Shown piece by piece: positions 54,909 to 62,983 of a DNA stretch of 64,000 nt (position 1 is its first letter; each line of letters starts with the position of its first letter). The DNA is from CBDFGK01 sp965247075 (GTDB lineage: Bacteria; Pseudomonadota; Gammaproteobacteria; Pseudomonadales; Halieaceae). The notes beneath the pieces are model-generated. The model did not search any database, was not told the origin of the DNA, and saw nothing but the letters and a program-made list of their open reading frames with translations. The DNA lies in assembly GCA_965247075.1 (NCBI GenBank), contig CBDFGK010000003.1, positions 1,798,001 through 1,862,000 on the forward strand. Reading direction: 5' to 3'. The position numbers and the translations under genes are program-made.

Positions 54909-54941
54909 AAGTAAACCATTTAGAGATAAATTGGTTGACTA
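54909..54941. promoter_or_regulatory. BirA operator 1 (bioB side)
   Basis: Half-sites AAGTAAACC and GGTTGACTA are separated by 15 bases, the 9-15-9 layout of BirA operators (consensus TTGTAAACC-N15-GGTTTACAA). It abuts the bioB start codon and covers the likely -35 of bioA (TTGACT 54935-54940). Confidence 0.75.
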
Positions 54942-54963
54942 CTTTACCCGCTCACTTTATTTT
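54935..54963 (+). promoter_or_regulatory. Putative bioA promoter
   Basis: TTGACT (54935-54940), 17-base spacer, TATTTT (54958-54963). The -35 lies in the right half-site of operator 1, and the -10 touches operator 2, so BirA binding would block it. Confidence 0.5.
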
Positions 54964-54967
54964 GTCA
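54946..54967 (-). promoter_or_regulatory. Putative bioB promoter
   Basis: On the minus strand a perfect TTGACA overlaps the left half-site of operator 2, followed after 16 bases by TAAAGT. The predicted start lies just upstream of operator 1. The arrangement would let BirA repress both directions together. Coordinates are approximate. Confidence 0.5.
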
Positions 54968-54994
54968 ACTTTACTTGATCATATCGGTTGACTA
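54962..54994. promoter_or_regulatory. BirA operator 2 (bioA side)
   Basis: TTGTCAACT, 15 bases, GGTTGACTA: a 9-15-9 BirA box with a strong left half-site. It ends exactly at the bioA TTG start codon (54995). Together with operator 1 the intergenic region contains two full operators rather than the single one of E. coli. Confidence 0.8.
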
Positions 54995-56314
54995 TTGAAT
55001 ACGCGCCAGACAGACCTATCCGCCGAACTAATCGCCGTTGACCAGCGCTGCGTATGGCACCCCTACGCGGGCGTAGAACCGGGCTACCCGCTGTTTCCGG
55101 TGGTCGCTGCCGCCGGCGTCGAGCTTGAGCTGGCTGATGGCCGGCATCTGCTCGACGGTATGTCCTCCTGGTGGTCTGCGATTCACGGCTACCAACACCC
55201 TGCCCTGGATCGCGCCATTCAGGCGCAATTGGGGAAGATGTCGCACGTTATGTTCGGCGGCCTGACCCATCCCAGCGCAATTAACTTATGCCAGCGCCTG
55301 GTTGAGATAACACCGGCGGGCCTGGAGCGTGTGTTCCTGTGCGATGGTGGCTCAGTAGCTGTTGAGGTGGGTATCAAGATGGCGCTGCAGTACTGGCAGT
55401 CACTGGGCCGGGCCGGCAAAACGCGCCTGTTGAGCCTGGACGGCGGTTATCACGGCGATACGTTTATGGCGATGTCGGTCTGTGACCCGGTCAACGGCAT
55501 GCACCACCTGTTTGCCAATAGCCTGCGACCACAGTTGTTTGCACCACGACCGGCAGCGCGCTTCGGAGAGTCTGTGACTGCCGCTGACACTGAAGCAATA
55601 GAGCAACTGCTCGAACAGCATCATGAGGAGTTGGCTGCGGTGATTCTCGAACCCATTGTGCAGGGAGCGGGCGGCATGTGGTTTTATTCCGCCGACTACC
55701 TGGCGGCAGTGCGCGCGCTGTGTGATCGATTTGACGTACTGCTGATCGCCGATGAAATCGCGACCGGCTTTGGCCGTACCGGCAAGTTGTTCGCCTGCGA
55801 ACACGCCAATATCAGCCCGGACATCCTCTGCCTGGGTAAGGCGCTGACCGGGGGCTACCTCAGCCTGGCGGCCACGTTGTGTTCCCAGCGAGTGGCGGAC
55901 GGCATCTGTGCAGGTGAAGCCGGCGTATTGATGCATGGCCCTACCTTTATGGGTAATCCACTGGCCTGCGCCGCTGCCAACGCCAGTATCGACCTGTTGT
56001 TATCGCAGCACTGGCAGGCGCAAATCACCCGCCTAGAAGGCGGATTGCGCGCGGGTCTGTCGGCCGCTGCAGAACTGGACAGCGTGGCCGAGGTGCGCGT
56101 GCTCGGAGCGATTGGCGTCATTGAAATGCGCGAGCCGGTGAACATGGCCGTTTTGCAACCGGCGCTGGTCGAGGCGGGCATCTGGCTGCGCCCCTTCGGC
56201 AAACTGGTGTATACCATGCCACCTTACATTATGAGTGATCAGCAACTCGGTCAGCTCTGCGAGAGGACGATTAAAGTGCTGTCTCGGTCGGAACGCCGGC
56301 CTGATGCATCATAG
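54995..56314 (+). CDS. bioA: Adenosylmethionine-8-amino-7-oxononanoate aminotransferase
   Basis: A PLP enzyme converting KAPA to diaminopelargonic acid with SAM as amino donor. The 439 residues start at TTG 54995. No in-frame ATG or GTG occurs before the conserved CVWHPYAGVEPGYPLFPV, so TTG is the only reasonable start, and no good ribosome site precedes it. Other blocks: DGMSSWWSAIHGYQHPALD, VFLCDGGSVAVEVGIKMALQ, LIADEIATGFGRTGK, and the PLP lysine in LCLGKALTGGYL. Confidence 0.95.
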   Translation: MNTRQTDLSAELIAVDQRCVWHPYAGVEPGYPLFPVVAAAGVELELADGRHLLDGMSSWWSAIHGYQHPALDRAIQAQLGKMSHVMFGGLTHPSAINLCQRLVEITPAGLERVFLCDGGSVAVEVGIKMALQYWQSLGRAGKTRLLSLDGGYHGDTFMAMSVCDPVNGMHHLFANSLRPQLFAPRPAARFGESVTAADTEAIEQLLEQHHEELAAVILEPIVQGAGGMWFYSADYLAAVRALCDRFDVLLIADEIATGFGRTGKLFACEHANISPDILCLGKALTGGYLSLAATLCSQRVADGICAGEAGVLMHGPTFMGNPLACAAANASIDLLLSQHWQAQITRLEGGLRAGLSAAAELDSVAEVRVLGAIGVIEMREPVNMAVLQPALVEAGIWLRPFGKLVYTMPPYIMSDQQLGQLCERTIKVLSRSERRPDAS

Positions 56315-56616
56315 TGACAGGGGAGTCCAATACCTCTCCCTTCAGGCCCATTCCATATTGGAGAAGACTGCGGGTTGATCTTCACAAGTTTTTCTGGACA
56401 CCAGCTCCTTTGGAAGTTTAATCTCGTACCTGGATATCGTCGCTTCTCTCTTTATTGGAAGGTTCTTTTCAAAATCCAACCCTAAAGAGTTCAGGCGACG
56501 GTGCCCGACAAAAATTTTACTGCCCCGAATTTGCAAAAGTACACGACACTATCTACGTTGCTGCGTACTCTTGCTATACTTGCACACACATACATACACC
56601 TCCACAGGGATACAAA
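56315..56616. other. Intergenic region between bioA and the OmpA-type gene
   Basis: About 300 bases. A 64-codon minus-strand open stretch (56342-56536, beginning MQIRGSKIFVGHRRLNSLGL) has no recognisable relatives and no good ribosome site, so I do not call it a gene. The right part should hold the promoter of the OmpA-type gene. CAGGGA lies 9 bases before its ATG. Confidence 0.4.
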
Positions 56617-57651
56617 ATGACACGTAACAAATACTATTTAGCTGCGACGCTGATACTTGGTCTGGGCTTCAGTTCACTGGCGATGGCCCAGGTGCCCATC
56701 ACCATTACCCTGGGCGAAACCCAACATCTGTGGAACGACCAGCGCGATGTCGATAATGAACTTCTGCCGGTGGCCGCCATTGAGTATCGGCTCGGTCAGA
56801 ACTGGGCTGTTGAACTAACCTATTCTGGGGGTGAGGCCGATGCGGTGGATGGCAGTCAGGAAGTTGACATTGATTCCTGGCACGCGGGCATGCTCTATTA
56901 CTTTTCGCCCCAAGAGGCGCTGCAGCCCTACTTCGGCTTTGCCGCCGGCGAAGTGGTACGCGGCTTTGATAAGGGCGATGCAGCAAACACCCAGGCCAAC
57001 ATGGGGGCGGGATTTCGCTACTATTTCACCGATCACTGGAATTGGCGTGCCGATACACGCTGGTTACACAACTTCAATGACAGCATCAACGATGTGGCTG
57101 TCAGTCTGGGCATTTCCTACAGCTTTGCTGCGCTCCCGAGCCGCGCCAAGGCGATGGAGAAAGCCGCAACACCGGTAGTCGCCACGGTAGTTAGCGATAG
57201 CGATGGTGACGGTGTGGCCGATGACATGGATGACTGCCCGAACACACCGGCAGGTGCCCGTCTTGATAGCCGTGGTTGCAAACTGGCAGTCACTCAGGTG
57301 GCCTCGATAAAATTGAAGGTGAACTTCGCCTTCGATTCCGATCAGGTGCAAGAGCACTATTTCGCCGACCTGCAAGGTTTGGCAGATTTCCTCAAGCGTT
57401 TCGATGACATACACGTGGATATTGAAGGCCACACCGATAGCGCTGGCCCGGAAAGCTATAATCAAAACCTCTCGCAACGTCGCGCCAATGCGGTTCGGGA
57501 GTTATTGATCAACGAATATGGTGTGCCCGCCTATCGCCTGGAAGCCAAAGGTTATGGCGAGTCTCGCCCAGTGGCGACCAATGACAGCGAGGAAGGCCGT
57601 GCGGAAAACCGTCGGGGGACGGCGACCCTAGAAGTTGAATTCGAAGAGTAG
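56617..57651 (+). CDS. OmpA-family outer membrane protein
   Basis: A 344-residue protein starting at ATG 56617. The signal peptide ends SSLAMA before QVPITITLG. A small eight-strand-like barrel follows (ELTYSGGEADAVD, YYFSPQEALQPYFGFAAGE, GAGFRYYFTDHWNWRADTRW). A calcium-binding thrombospondin type 3 repeat DSDGDGVADDMDDCPNTPAG leads to a C-terminal OmpA peptidoglycan-binding domain (DIEGHTDSAGPESYNQNLSQ then RRANAVRELL). The domain order is that of OprF/OmpA-like porins. A frame opening at 56455 has no support. Confidence 0.93.
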   Translation: MTRNKYYLAATLILGLGFSSLAMAQVPITITLGETQHLWNDQRDVDNELLPVAAIEYRLGQNWAVELTYSGGEADAVDGSQEVDIDSWHAGMLYYFSPQEALQPYFGFAAGEVVRGFDKGDAANTQANMGAGFRYYFTDHWNWRADTRWLHNFNDSINDVAVSLGISYSFAALPSRAKAMEKAATPVVATVVSDSDGDGVADDMDDCPNTPAGARLDSRGCKLAVTQVASIKLKVNFAFDSDQVQEHYFADLQGLADFLKRFDDIHVDIEGHTDSAGPESYNQNLSQRRANAVRELLINEYGVPAYRLEAKGYGESRPVATNDSEEGRAENRRGTATLEVEFEE

Positions 57652-57866
57652 GGCCGAATCAAGGGTATCGCCCATATCCATGTAAAAATACACGCTCAGC
57701 GCGACGCAGAGGACGCTCATTTGAACGCTCAGCAGCCCCGCAATCCCGTACATAGTCACCGGTCAGGTCGGAATGGAAAGAGCCATATTGTCCCGAGGGG
57801 AAAGAATAGATTTTGGGGCCGGGGTCCGGCCCGTATTTGGCAGTAGGTTACGCTCTCACTCCGGGC

Positions 57867-58799
57867 TCAGAAGTGATACTTCAATCCGAAGCTCAGTGCC
57901 CAGTATTCCATATCGGCATACTTCTGTTTGGTGGTGAAGGGGGTCCCATCTGCCCGGACGGGGGCATGATTTCTGATAATGTCCCACACATCTTCATCTT
58001 CCATGTCCGAGAAACTGACCCAGCGCCCTTGAATCCCCATGGAGACTGCTTCGGTGAGGGCGTAATCTATGCCGCCAAGCAACTGGAAACCGAAAGTCGT
58101 ATCGGCGATATCGGTGCTAATAAGACTGCTGGTACCAGCGGCGGCCGGCGGTTTGTCGGCGGGATAGCCCTGAGCGATTGTCTTGCGCAAAAAGCGGTTA
58201 TCGTAGTGCAGTTGAGTACGAGCCCAGCCCGCGCCCAAGCCCACATAAGGCGTCCATCTGGTATCGCGCATAAAGTCGTAGTAAACATTCACGAAAATCT
58301 GATGACCCAGAAAATCTGACACCCTCTCCGTAGGTGGCTCAATCGTGCTCCACTCAGAGTTTTTACTCTGCAACGCAGTGTTCCCGCCCGGGACCCCAAA
58401 GGGGTTAGCATCGCCATCATGGGAGCGATGCAAGTACTCAAACTCAAAGCGCCAGTTGTTCATTACATATCCCGCGCTGACGCCACCCATGAATCCTGTC
58501 TCCAGATCAAAGGCATTTTCAAGCAAGGGCCGCGCGCCGCCCACCTGGCAATCGTCATGGGACAGTGGCACCACATTTGTCTCATCCGTCTCTCTAAGAA
58601 TCTGGTCGCATTGCGTCGGGTGGTTAATCCCTGAGACCCTGGAGTCCAATGCTTCAGGGGATGCAAGCCCCACACTGACGCCGATGTAATATTTTCCCCC
58701 GCTGGTATCGGCATGGAGCGCAGTAGTAACCGCAAGCACACAGACACCCAAGGTTATAGAGAGCAAGTTGCGGAACGTTAAATACATCATCTTTTTCAT
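57867..58799 (-). CDS. Outer-membrane beta-barrel protein
   Basis: A 310-residue protein with a signal peptide (LLSITLGVCVLAVTTALHA) and alternating amphipathic strands such as YYIGVSVGLASPEAL, NNWRFEFEYLHRSHDG, IFVNVYYDF, WTPYVGLGAGWARTQLHY. It ends in LSFGLKYHF, with a terminal Phe as BAM substrates need. It fits the 8-strand OmpW/PagP-like outer membrane beta-barrel group. One Cys pair (TQCDQ, DDCQV) lies in a long loop. It is convergent with the OmpA-type gene. Function is not known. Confidence 0.8.
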   Translation of the reverse strand: MKKMMYLTFRNLLSITLGVCVLAVTTALHADTSGGKYYIGVSVGLASPEALDSRVSGINHPTQCDQILRETDETNVVPLSHDDCQVGGARPLLENAFDLETGFMGGVSAGYVMNNWRFEFEYLHRSHDGDANPFGVPGGNTALQSKNSEWSTIEPPTERVSDFLGHQIFVNVYYDFMRDTRWTPYVGLGAGWARTQLHYDNRFLRKTIAQGYPADKPPAAAGTSSLISTDIADTTFGFQLLGGIDYALTEAVSMGIQGRWVSFSDMEDEDVWDIIRNHAPVRADGTPFTTKQKYADMEYWALSFGLKYHF

Positions 58800-58977
58800 C
58801 AGTATTCCTTTGCTGAGCTAAGCCCAGTACCCCTTTGCTAACAAGTATATCAGAAACTATGATAAGGGCAGATCCTTGACCATCGATGTTTGGATTTCTA
58901 CTCCTAAGTTGAACCGGAAGAGGCTTGCAGTTGATTGTTTTGGGGCATCTTATAATATTAGGGACTAATAAAGAGAC
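58800..58977. promoter_or_regulatory. Upstream region of the beta-barrel gene
   Basis: The region preceding the minus-strand barrel gene is A+T-rich near 58840-58870 and probably holds its promoter, but I cannot point to convincing -35 and -10 boxes. No gene is visible. Confidence 0.3.
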
Positions 58978-59100
58978 GGCTATGCGCGCATATCAACCAC
59001 TGAACAGGATGCCACGGGCCAGAGGGACCGATTGGAGGCCGCCGATGCTATCTGCGTCTTTGAGGATGTGATCTCCGGCAAAACAACTCGGGATTGGTAG
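58978..59100 (+). pseudogene. Serine recombinase (resolvase) N-terminal scrap
   Basis: The frame reads GYARISTTEQDATGQRDRLE, then AADAICVFEDVISGKTTRDW and a stop. YARISTxEQ with the catalytic Ser, the QRDxLEAA helix and FED.ISG are the start of a resolvase/invertase. Forty codons survive, without an ATG and without the rest of the catalytic domain. Confidence 0.75.
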
Positions 59101-59269
59101 ATCGACAGCCTATAGAATTGCGCAACTCACGATCTGCTGAAAGTCAGTGGGCTTGAGGTTAAATTGGCGAAGGCCAGTCCCTGCAATTGCTCTGTAATGG
59201 TGTATTTTTTCGCTGTCTGCCAATGGTGCAGATATAATTTACTATGAAGTTGGCAAAGGTAGTCCCAGC

Positions 59270-59902
59270 TTGAATACAAAAACAACAACTCAGAAGCGGC
59301 TATCCGATAAGGCGATACGGCTGCTGCTCAAGACCTATAATTGCCCAGTTTCGTTCCATGAGCTGAGAACTCGCTTTCTCGGGAATATTGCCAGCCCCAG
59401 CCTGGCTGCTTCACCAATTCAGGCTGTTAAAGACCTCTGGGATGGTGATCTCCCTGCATTCGAAGATGAATCCTCGGTTCAAGAACTCTTTGAGATTCTC
59501 ATTAGCGGGCTTTGGAATCGGCTGACACGCCATCAAAATCGCAAGCATCCCTTCCACCTCACACGTATGAGCAAACCCGGTGACGGTATGTCTGTCGCCA
59601 GCTACCTGGGTGTTCGAATGGAGGAGCTGGACGGTTTTGTGACGGGGCTATATGGCGAAGAAGAGGTGCTATATCTACCTGCGCGAGCACATGAAGCGCT
59701 GGAAAATCTGGGGGATATACGTTCATTCCTGGCTGGTTTTGGTCAATTTGCTGATGAGGGCGATCCAATAAAAACCGGAGCGCACTTAGTCGAGCTCACT
59801 CACATCGCCGAAAAAGAAATTAACGATCTTATCCTATCCTGCACCGAAGGAAGGCGTGACCAACTCGCTCTAACAAGCTCCGAAAAACCCACTCTACATT
59901 AA
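59270..59902 (+). CDS. Hypothetical protein
   Basis: A 210-residue frame starting at TTG 59270 (AGGTAG about 7 bases upstream); the nearest upstream ATG (59244) is followed by an in-frame stop. I do not recognise a family. It is soluble and helical in appearance, with acidic stretches (DLWDGDLPAFEDESSVQELF). A TATAAT-like sequence at 59232-59237 could be a -10 box. It is surrounded by mobile-element debris, so it is probably cargo of a former element. It could also be non-functional. Confidence 0.5.
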   Translation: MNTKTTTQKRLSDKAIRLLLKTYNCPVSFHELRTRFLGNIASPSLAASPIQAVKDLWDGDLPAFEDESSVQELFEILISGLWNRLTRHQNRKHPFHLTRMSKPGDGMSVASYLGVRMEELDGFVTGLYGEEEVLYLPARAHEALENLGDIRSFLAGFGQFADEGDPIKTGAHLVELTHIAEKEINDLILSCTEGRRDQLALTSSEKPTLH

Positions 59903-59929
59903 CGGTTCAGTAAAATTACTCTGCCCTAA

Positions 59930-60139
59930 CGCATCGCGCTACTGCGAGCGATTCACCAGGCCGGTGAGGTGGTGAGCGTGCGTCGCTTGTCTAAGAGTCT
60001 CGCACGTGACTACAGCAACGTGCACTCAGATTGCAAAGCCCTGGAGGCGGCCGGGCTTATCGAGAGAGATGAAGCGCGGCGCCTATGCGTACCCTGGGAC
60101 GTTATTTTCACGGAACTGGTGCTGGACGAAGCAGGGTAA
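59930..60139 (+). pseudogene. HVO_A0114-type HTH DNA-binding protein, C-terminal fragment
   Basis: The 69-codon frame RIALLRAIHQAGEVVSVRRL, SKSLARDYSNVHSDCKALEA, AGLIERDE... ending VIFTELVLDEAG resembles the winged-HTH half of the HVO_A0114 antitoxin-like regulators (SNVHxDxxALExxGLI, PWDxI). No start codon or N-terminal half is present, so I treat it as a fragment. Confidence 0.6.
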
Positions 60140-60149
60140 CTGCGGTACT

Positions 60150-60516
60150 CACATTCTAGGCCCAGTGCCCACTCGGGCGAGGTCTCTCCGCGACCGGTTT
60201 GATGAACACCACGGCTGCCTCAAACGACGCATTGAACAGCCATTACAGATGGATTCCCCAGCCGTGATGGACCGCCGTTACCCGTTGGATTCCATTGACG
60301 ACTGCCAGCTCTTTGTCGATGGCATTGTCGCCCAGCATAATCGGCGCAATGAGGGTCTGTTACGTGAGGAACCGGCCTTGATGTCTGCGCTTTCGGCGGC
60401 TCCAAAAACGCTTGGGACTGGCCGGTACAGCGCTGCCTGATGCCGCATCTCAGCGCCCCGGTCAGCATAACTTGCTCAGCTATAACAGCCTTCTGAAACA
60501 GTCGGAGGAGGTGTCA
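60150..60516 (+). pseudogene. IS21-family IstA fragment
   Basis: Open pieces including RRNEGLLREEPALMSAL and, in another frame, HNLLSYNSLLKQSEEVS just before the istB start look like the C-terminal region of IS21 IstA. The integrase core is absent and frames change, so this is a relic. Confidence 0.5.
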
Positions 60517-60963
60517 TGATCGCCGCCGGCTTGAACGACCAACTCCAGGCTTTACGCCTGTCGCAGGTGAAAGCCAACAATTGGAGCGACGTTCTATTGA
60601 GTCAGGGTGGACGCCCGGATATTTCCTCAGCCAGCGGTGTGAACTGGAATTGCAACAACGACACAAACGGTACCTGACAGAAGCGAAGCTACCGGCCGGC
60701 AAAACCATGGGCACGCCGGAGTTTGAGTCGCTTGAGGGCGTGAACCCTGCCGCTATTCGCCACTTTGGTGACCGGCATGATTGGATAGAGCAAGGTGATA
60801 ACTTACTGCTCTTTGGTGCCGGCGGGGTAGGAAAAACCCATGTGGCCGCCGTTGATCGATTAATTCACCACGGTAATATCATTGAACTGAAAGGAGAAGA
60901 CAGCTATCGAAGAAAAGCCGCACACAGGAGACACAAAGCCGCCTCAGAGACTGAAGTAGATTA
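60516..60963 (+). pseudogene. IS21-family IstB fragment, frameshifted with internal deletion
   Basis: ATG 60516 reads MIAAGLNDQLQALRLSQVKANN, then shifts frame near 60590 into FLSQRCELELQQRHKRYLTE and the Walker A LLFGAGGVGKTH. Soon after, about 90 residues are missing and the frame jumps to the C-terminal VDRLIHHGNIIELKGEDSYR. Walker B is gone. It is the transposition ATPase of an IS21 element, now dead. Confidence 0.75.
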
Positions 60964-61014
60964 ACCTCATGAACCGGCCAATCCGGTTGACGTTTAACAC
61001 CGGCCATTGCGCCG

Positions 61015-61290
61015 AGCTGGGAGCGCAACTGGGAACGACTGACGCCGTTCTTTGATTACCCGCCGGCAATCCGCAAAGTGGTCTACACCACCAATGCCAT
61101 CGAGTCTTTGAATTACAGTCTACGAAAAGTGATCAAGGGGCGCGGTGCATTCCCCCATGACGATGCGATCAAGAAACTGCTCTACCTGGGATTACGCAAC
61201 GTATCGAAGAAATGAACCATGCCGATCCGGGATTGGAAAGCAGCCCTGAATCAGTTCATCATCCTCTGTGGTGACAGGGTGCCTGTCTGA
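61015..61290 (+). pseudogene. IS256-family transposase, C-terminal fragment
   Basis: The frame contains TPFFDYPPAIRKVVYTTNAI, ESLNYSLRKVIKGRGAFPHD and, after a TGA at 61213, TMPIRDWKAALNQFIILCGD. YTTNAIES(L/F)N is the IS256/Mutator signature bearing the catalytic Glu. The TGA replaces the Trp codon expected in SKKWTMPIRDW. The front two thirds are missing. Confidence 0.85.
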
Positions 61291-61733
61291 CAGGAACCAG
61301 CCATTTACACAGTTATCGGGACACTCTCAAAATATGCTGCCCTCGCCATTGCTTGGATACCGCTTCAATTTATCAGTAGCCTAATTCTTGTTGTAGCCAA
61401 ATGTACCTCTTGAAAGAAACACTTCTTTCCAAAAGCTCTCTCTTTCAATTATTACCTTGTCGTCCGCTTTCATTGGGCGGTACTCAAGCAATGACAATCT
61501 GAAATTGTCCCTTGCATAGTCAACGCCTTCCTTTGCGATGAGCTTTGTAAGTTCGTCATTCCACCCATGCCCTGTACCAATGTAACAACTCCATCTTGAC
61601 CAAATGCCTGAATCACCATATGCAGAACCAACATATTTCTTTCCATTGGATTTATCAGTAATCACATAAACCCCTTTGACATTTCTCAATGCAGCTTTCC
61701 AATCTGTGTTCTCGTTTTTGAAAATAGGGGCTA

Positions 61734-62888
61734 GTGTAGGTCGCTATAAATAGTGTAACATGTAGCCTCTTCCCTATATAGAGAGAGATTGTCGTGCGTG
61801 TTGCAGTAGAAATTGTTTTGTCTGATGACGAAGTTGTGGATTTGAGTAAGTTCTCTAAATCGCGTTCTGTGTCGGTCCGATTGGCGGAGCGTTCACGAAT
61901 TGTTCTTCTGGCCGGCAAGGGCATGACAATGAAGAGATCGGTTTTGAACTGGGCATTACGAGACAGAAAGCCGGCCGCTGGCGAAAACGTTATGCAGAGA
62001 GAGGAGTTGAAGGCATCCGCCGGGATGCGTATCGGCCGGGGCGCAAACCGACAATCAGTTCACGTAAGGTTGCACAGGTGATCAGACTCACGACGCAAGA
62101 GAAACCGAAAAACGCTACGCATTGGAGCCAACGCCTGATGGCAGAGAAGGCGGGTATCAGCATGTCCTCGGTGGGCCGGATATGGAAAAGCCATGGTTTG
62201 AAACCGCACCGGATAAGTACATTCAAGGTATCGAACGATAAAGAGTTTGCCGAGAAACTGGAGGCAATCGTCGGCCTTTACATATCACCGCCAGATAACG
62301 CCATTGTTTTCAGTTGTGATGAAAAGAGCCAGATACAAGCGCTGGATAGAACACAGCCGGGCTTACCGATGAAAAAAGGCAGGGCCGCGACAATGACACA
62401 TGACTATAAACGTAATGGCACCACGACCCTGTTTGCTGCATTGAATACCTTGACAGGGGAAGTGCTGGGCACCTGCGCTGGGCGGCATCGCCATCAAGAA
62501 TGGTTGTCATTTCTCCGCCAGATCAATACGTCGACGCCCAAAGATAAAGAGATTCATATTATCTGTGACAATTACGCCACGCATAAGCACCCGAAGGTAA
62601 AAAGCTGGCTGAAATATCACAAGCGCTTCCATGTGCACTTCACGCCAACTGGCGCATCGTGGTTAAACATGGTGGAACGGTTTTTTCGGGAGCTAACTGA
62701 AAAGCAATTGAAACGAGGTGTCTTTAGCAGTGTGAAAGAGCTTGAGCAAACAGTCATGGCGTTCATTAAGACTCATAACCAAGCGCCGGCGCCTTATATC
62801 TGGACCAAATCTGCGAGTGACATTCTGGAGAAAGTGAAGCGTGGCAGAGAGAAACTTAATAAGTTACAAACTGTTTGACGACCTACAC
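61734..62888. mobile_element. IS630-family insertion sequence, complete
   Basis: Ends gtgtaggtcg and cgacctacac (10 bp inverted) are flanked on both sides by TA, the fixed IS630 target (61732-61733 and 62889-62890). Length 1155 bp. It lies in opposite orientation to the interrupted GIY-YIG gene. Confidence 0.88.
61794..62878 (+). CDS. IS630 transposase with a -1 type frameshift
   Basis: An N-terminal HTH frame (from GTG 61794, AERSRIVLLAGKGMT) shifts near 61925 at ACAATGAAG. Adding one A restores NEEIGFELGITRQKAGRWRK and joins the long frame that contains IVFSCDEKSQIQALDRTQPG (first Asp), IHIICDNYATHKHPKVKSWL (second Asp) and HFTPTGASWLNMVERFFREL (Glu). The shift is either a mutation or programmed frameshifting, which some IS630 elements use. 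Confidence 0.8.
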
Positions 62889-62983
62889 TAGTATGCTGAA
62901 ATCATGGCTAATATTTTCATATCCTGGAAATACCTCACCAGAATAAGGTAGCTTGAGAATCTCTGACACCTGCATTTTTTCTA

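Larger units (their letters stand above)
61381..62975 (-). pseudogene. GIY-YIG nuclease gene split by an IS630 element
   Basis: The downstream part (61733-61381) has NVKGVYVITDKSNGKKYVGS, the GVYVI...KYVG form of GIY-YIG, followed by GIWSRW and the catalytic-type Glu in IIERESFWKEV. Beyond the IS, 62975-62891 reads MQVSEILKLPYSGEVFPGYE and NISHDFSI. Removing the IS and one TA joins the two exactly in frame (SILAPIFKNENTDWKAAL). A second IS630 begins only six bases upstream of ATG 62975, so the original 5' end or promoter is also lost. The family acts in homing, repair or defence; the role here is unknown. Confidence 0.8.

Noticed and set aside
56342..56536. Small minus-strand gene of 64 codons between bioA and the OmpA-type gene
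   Set aside because: No ribosome site, no recognisable family, and it lies in a likely promoter region.
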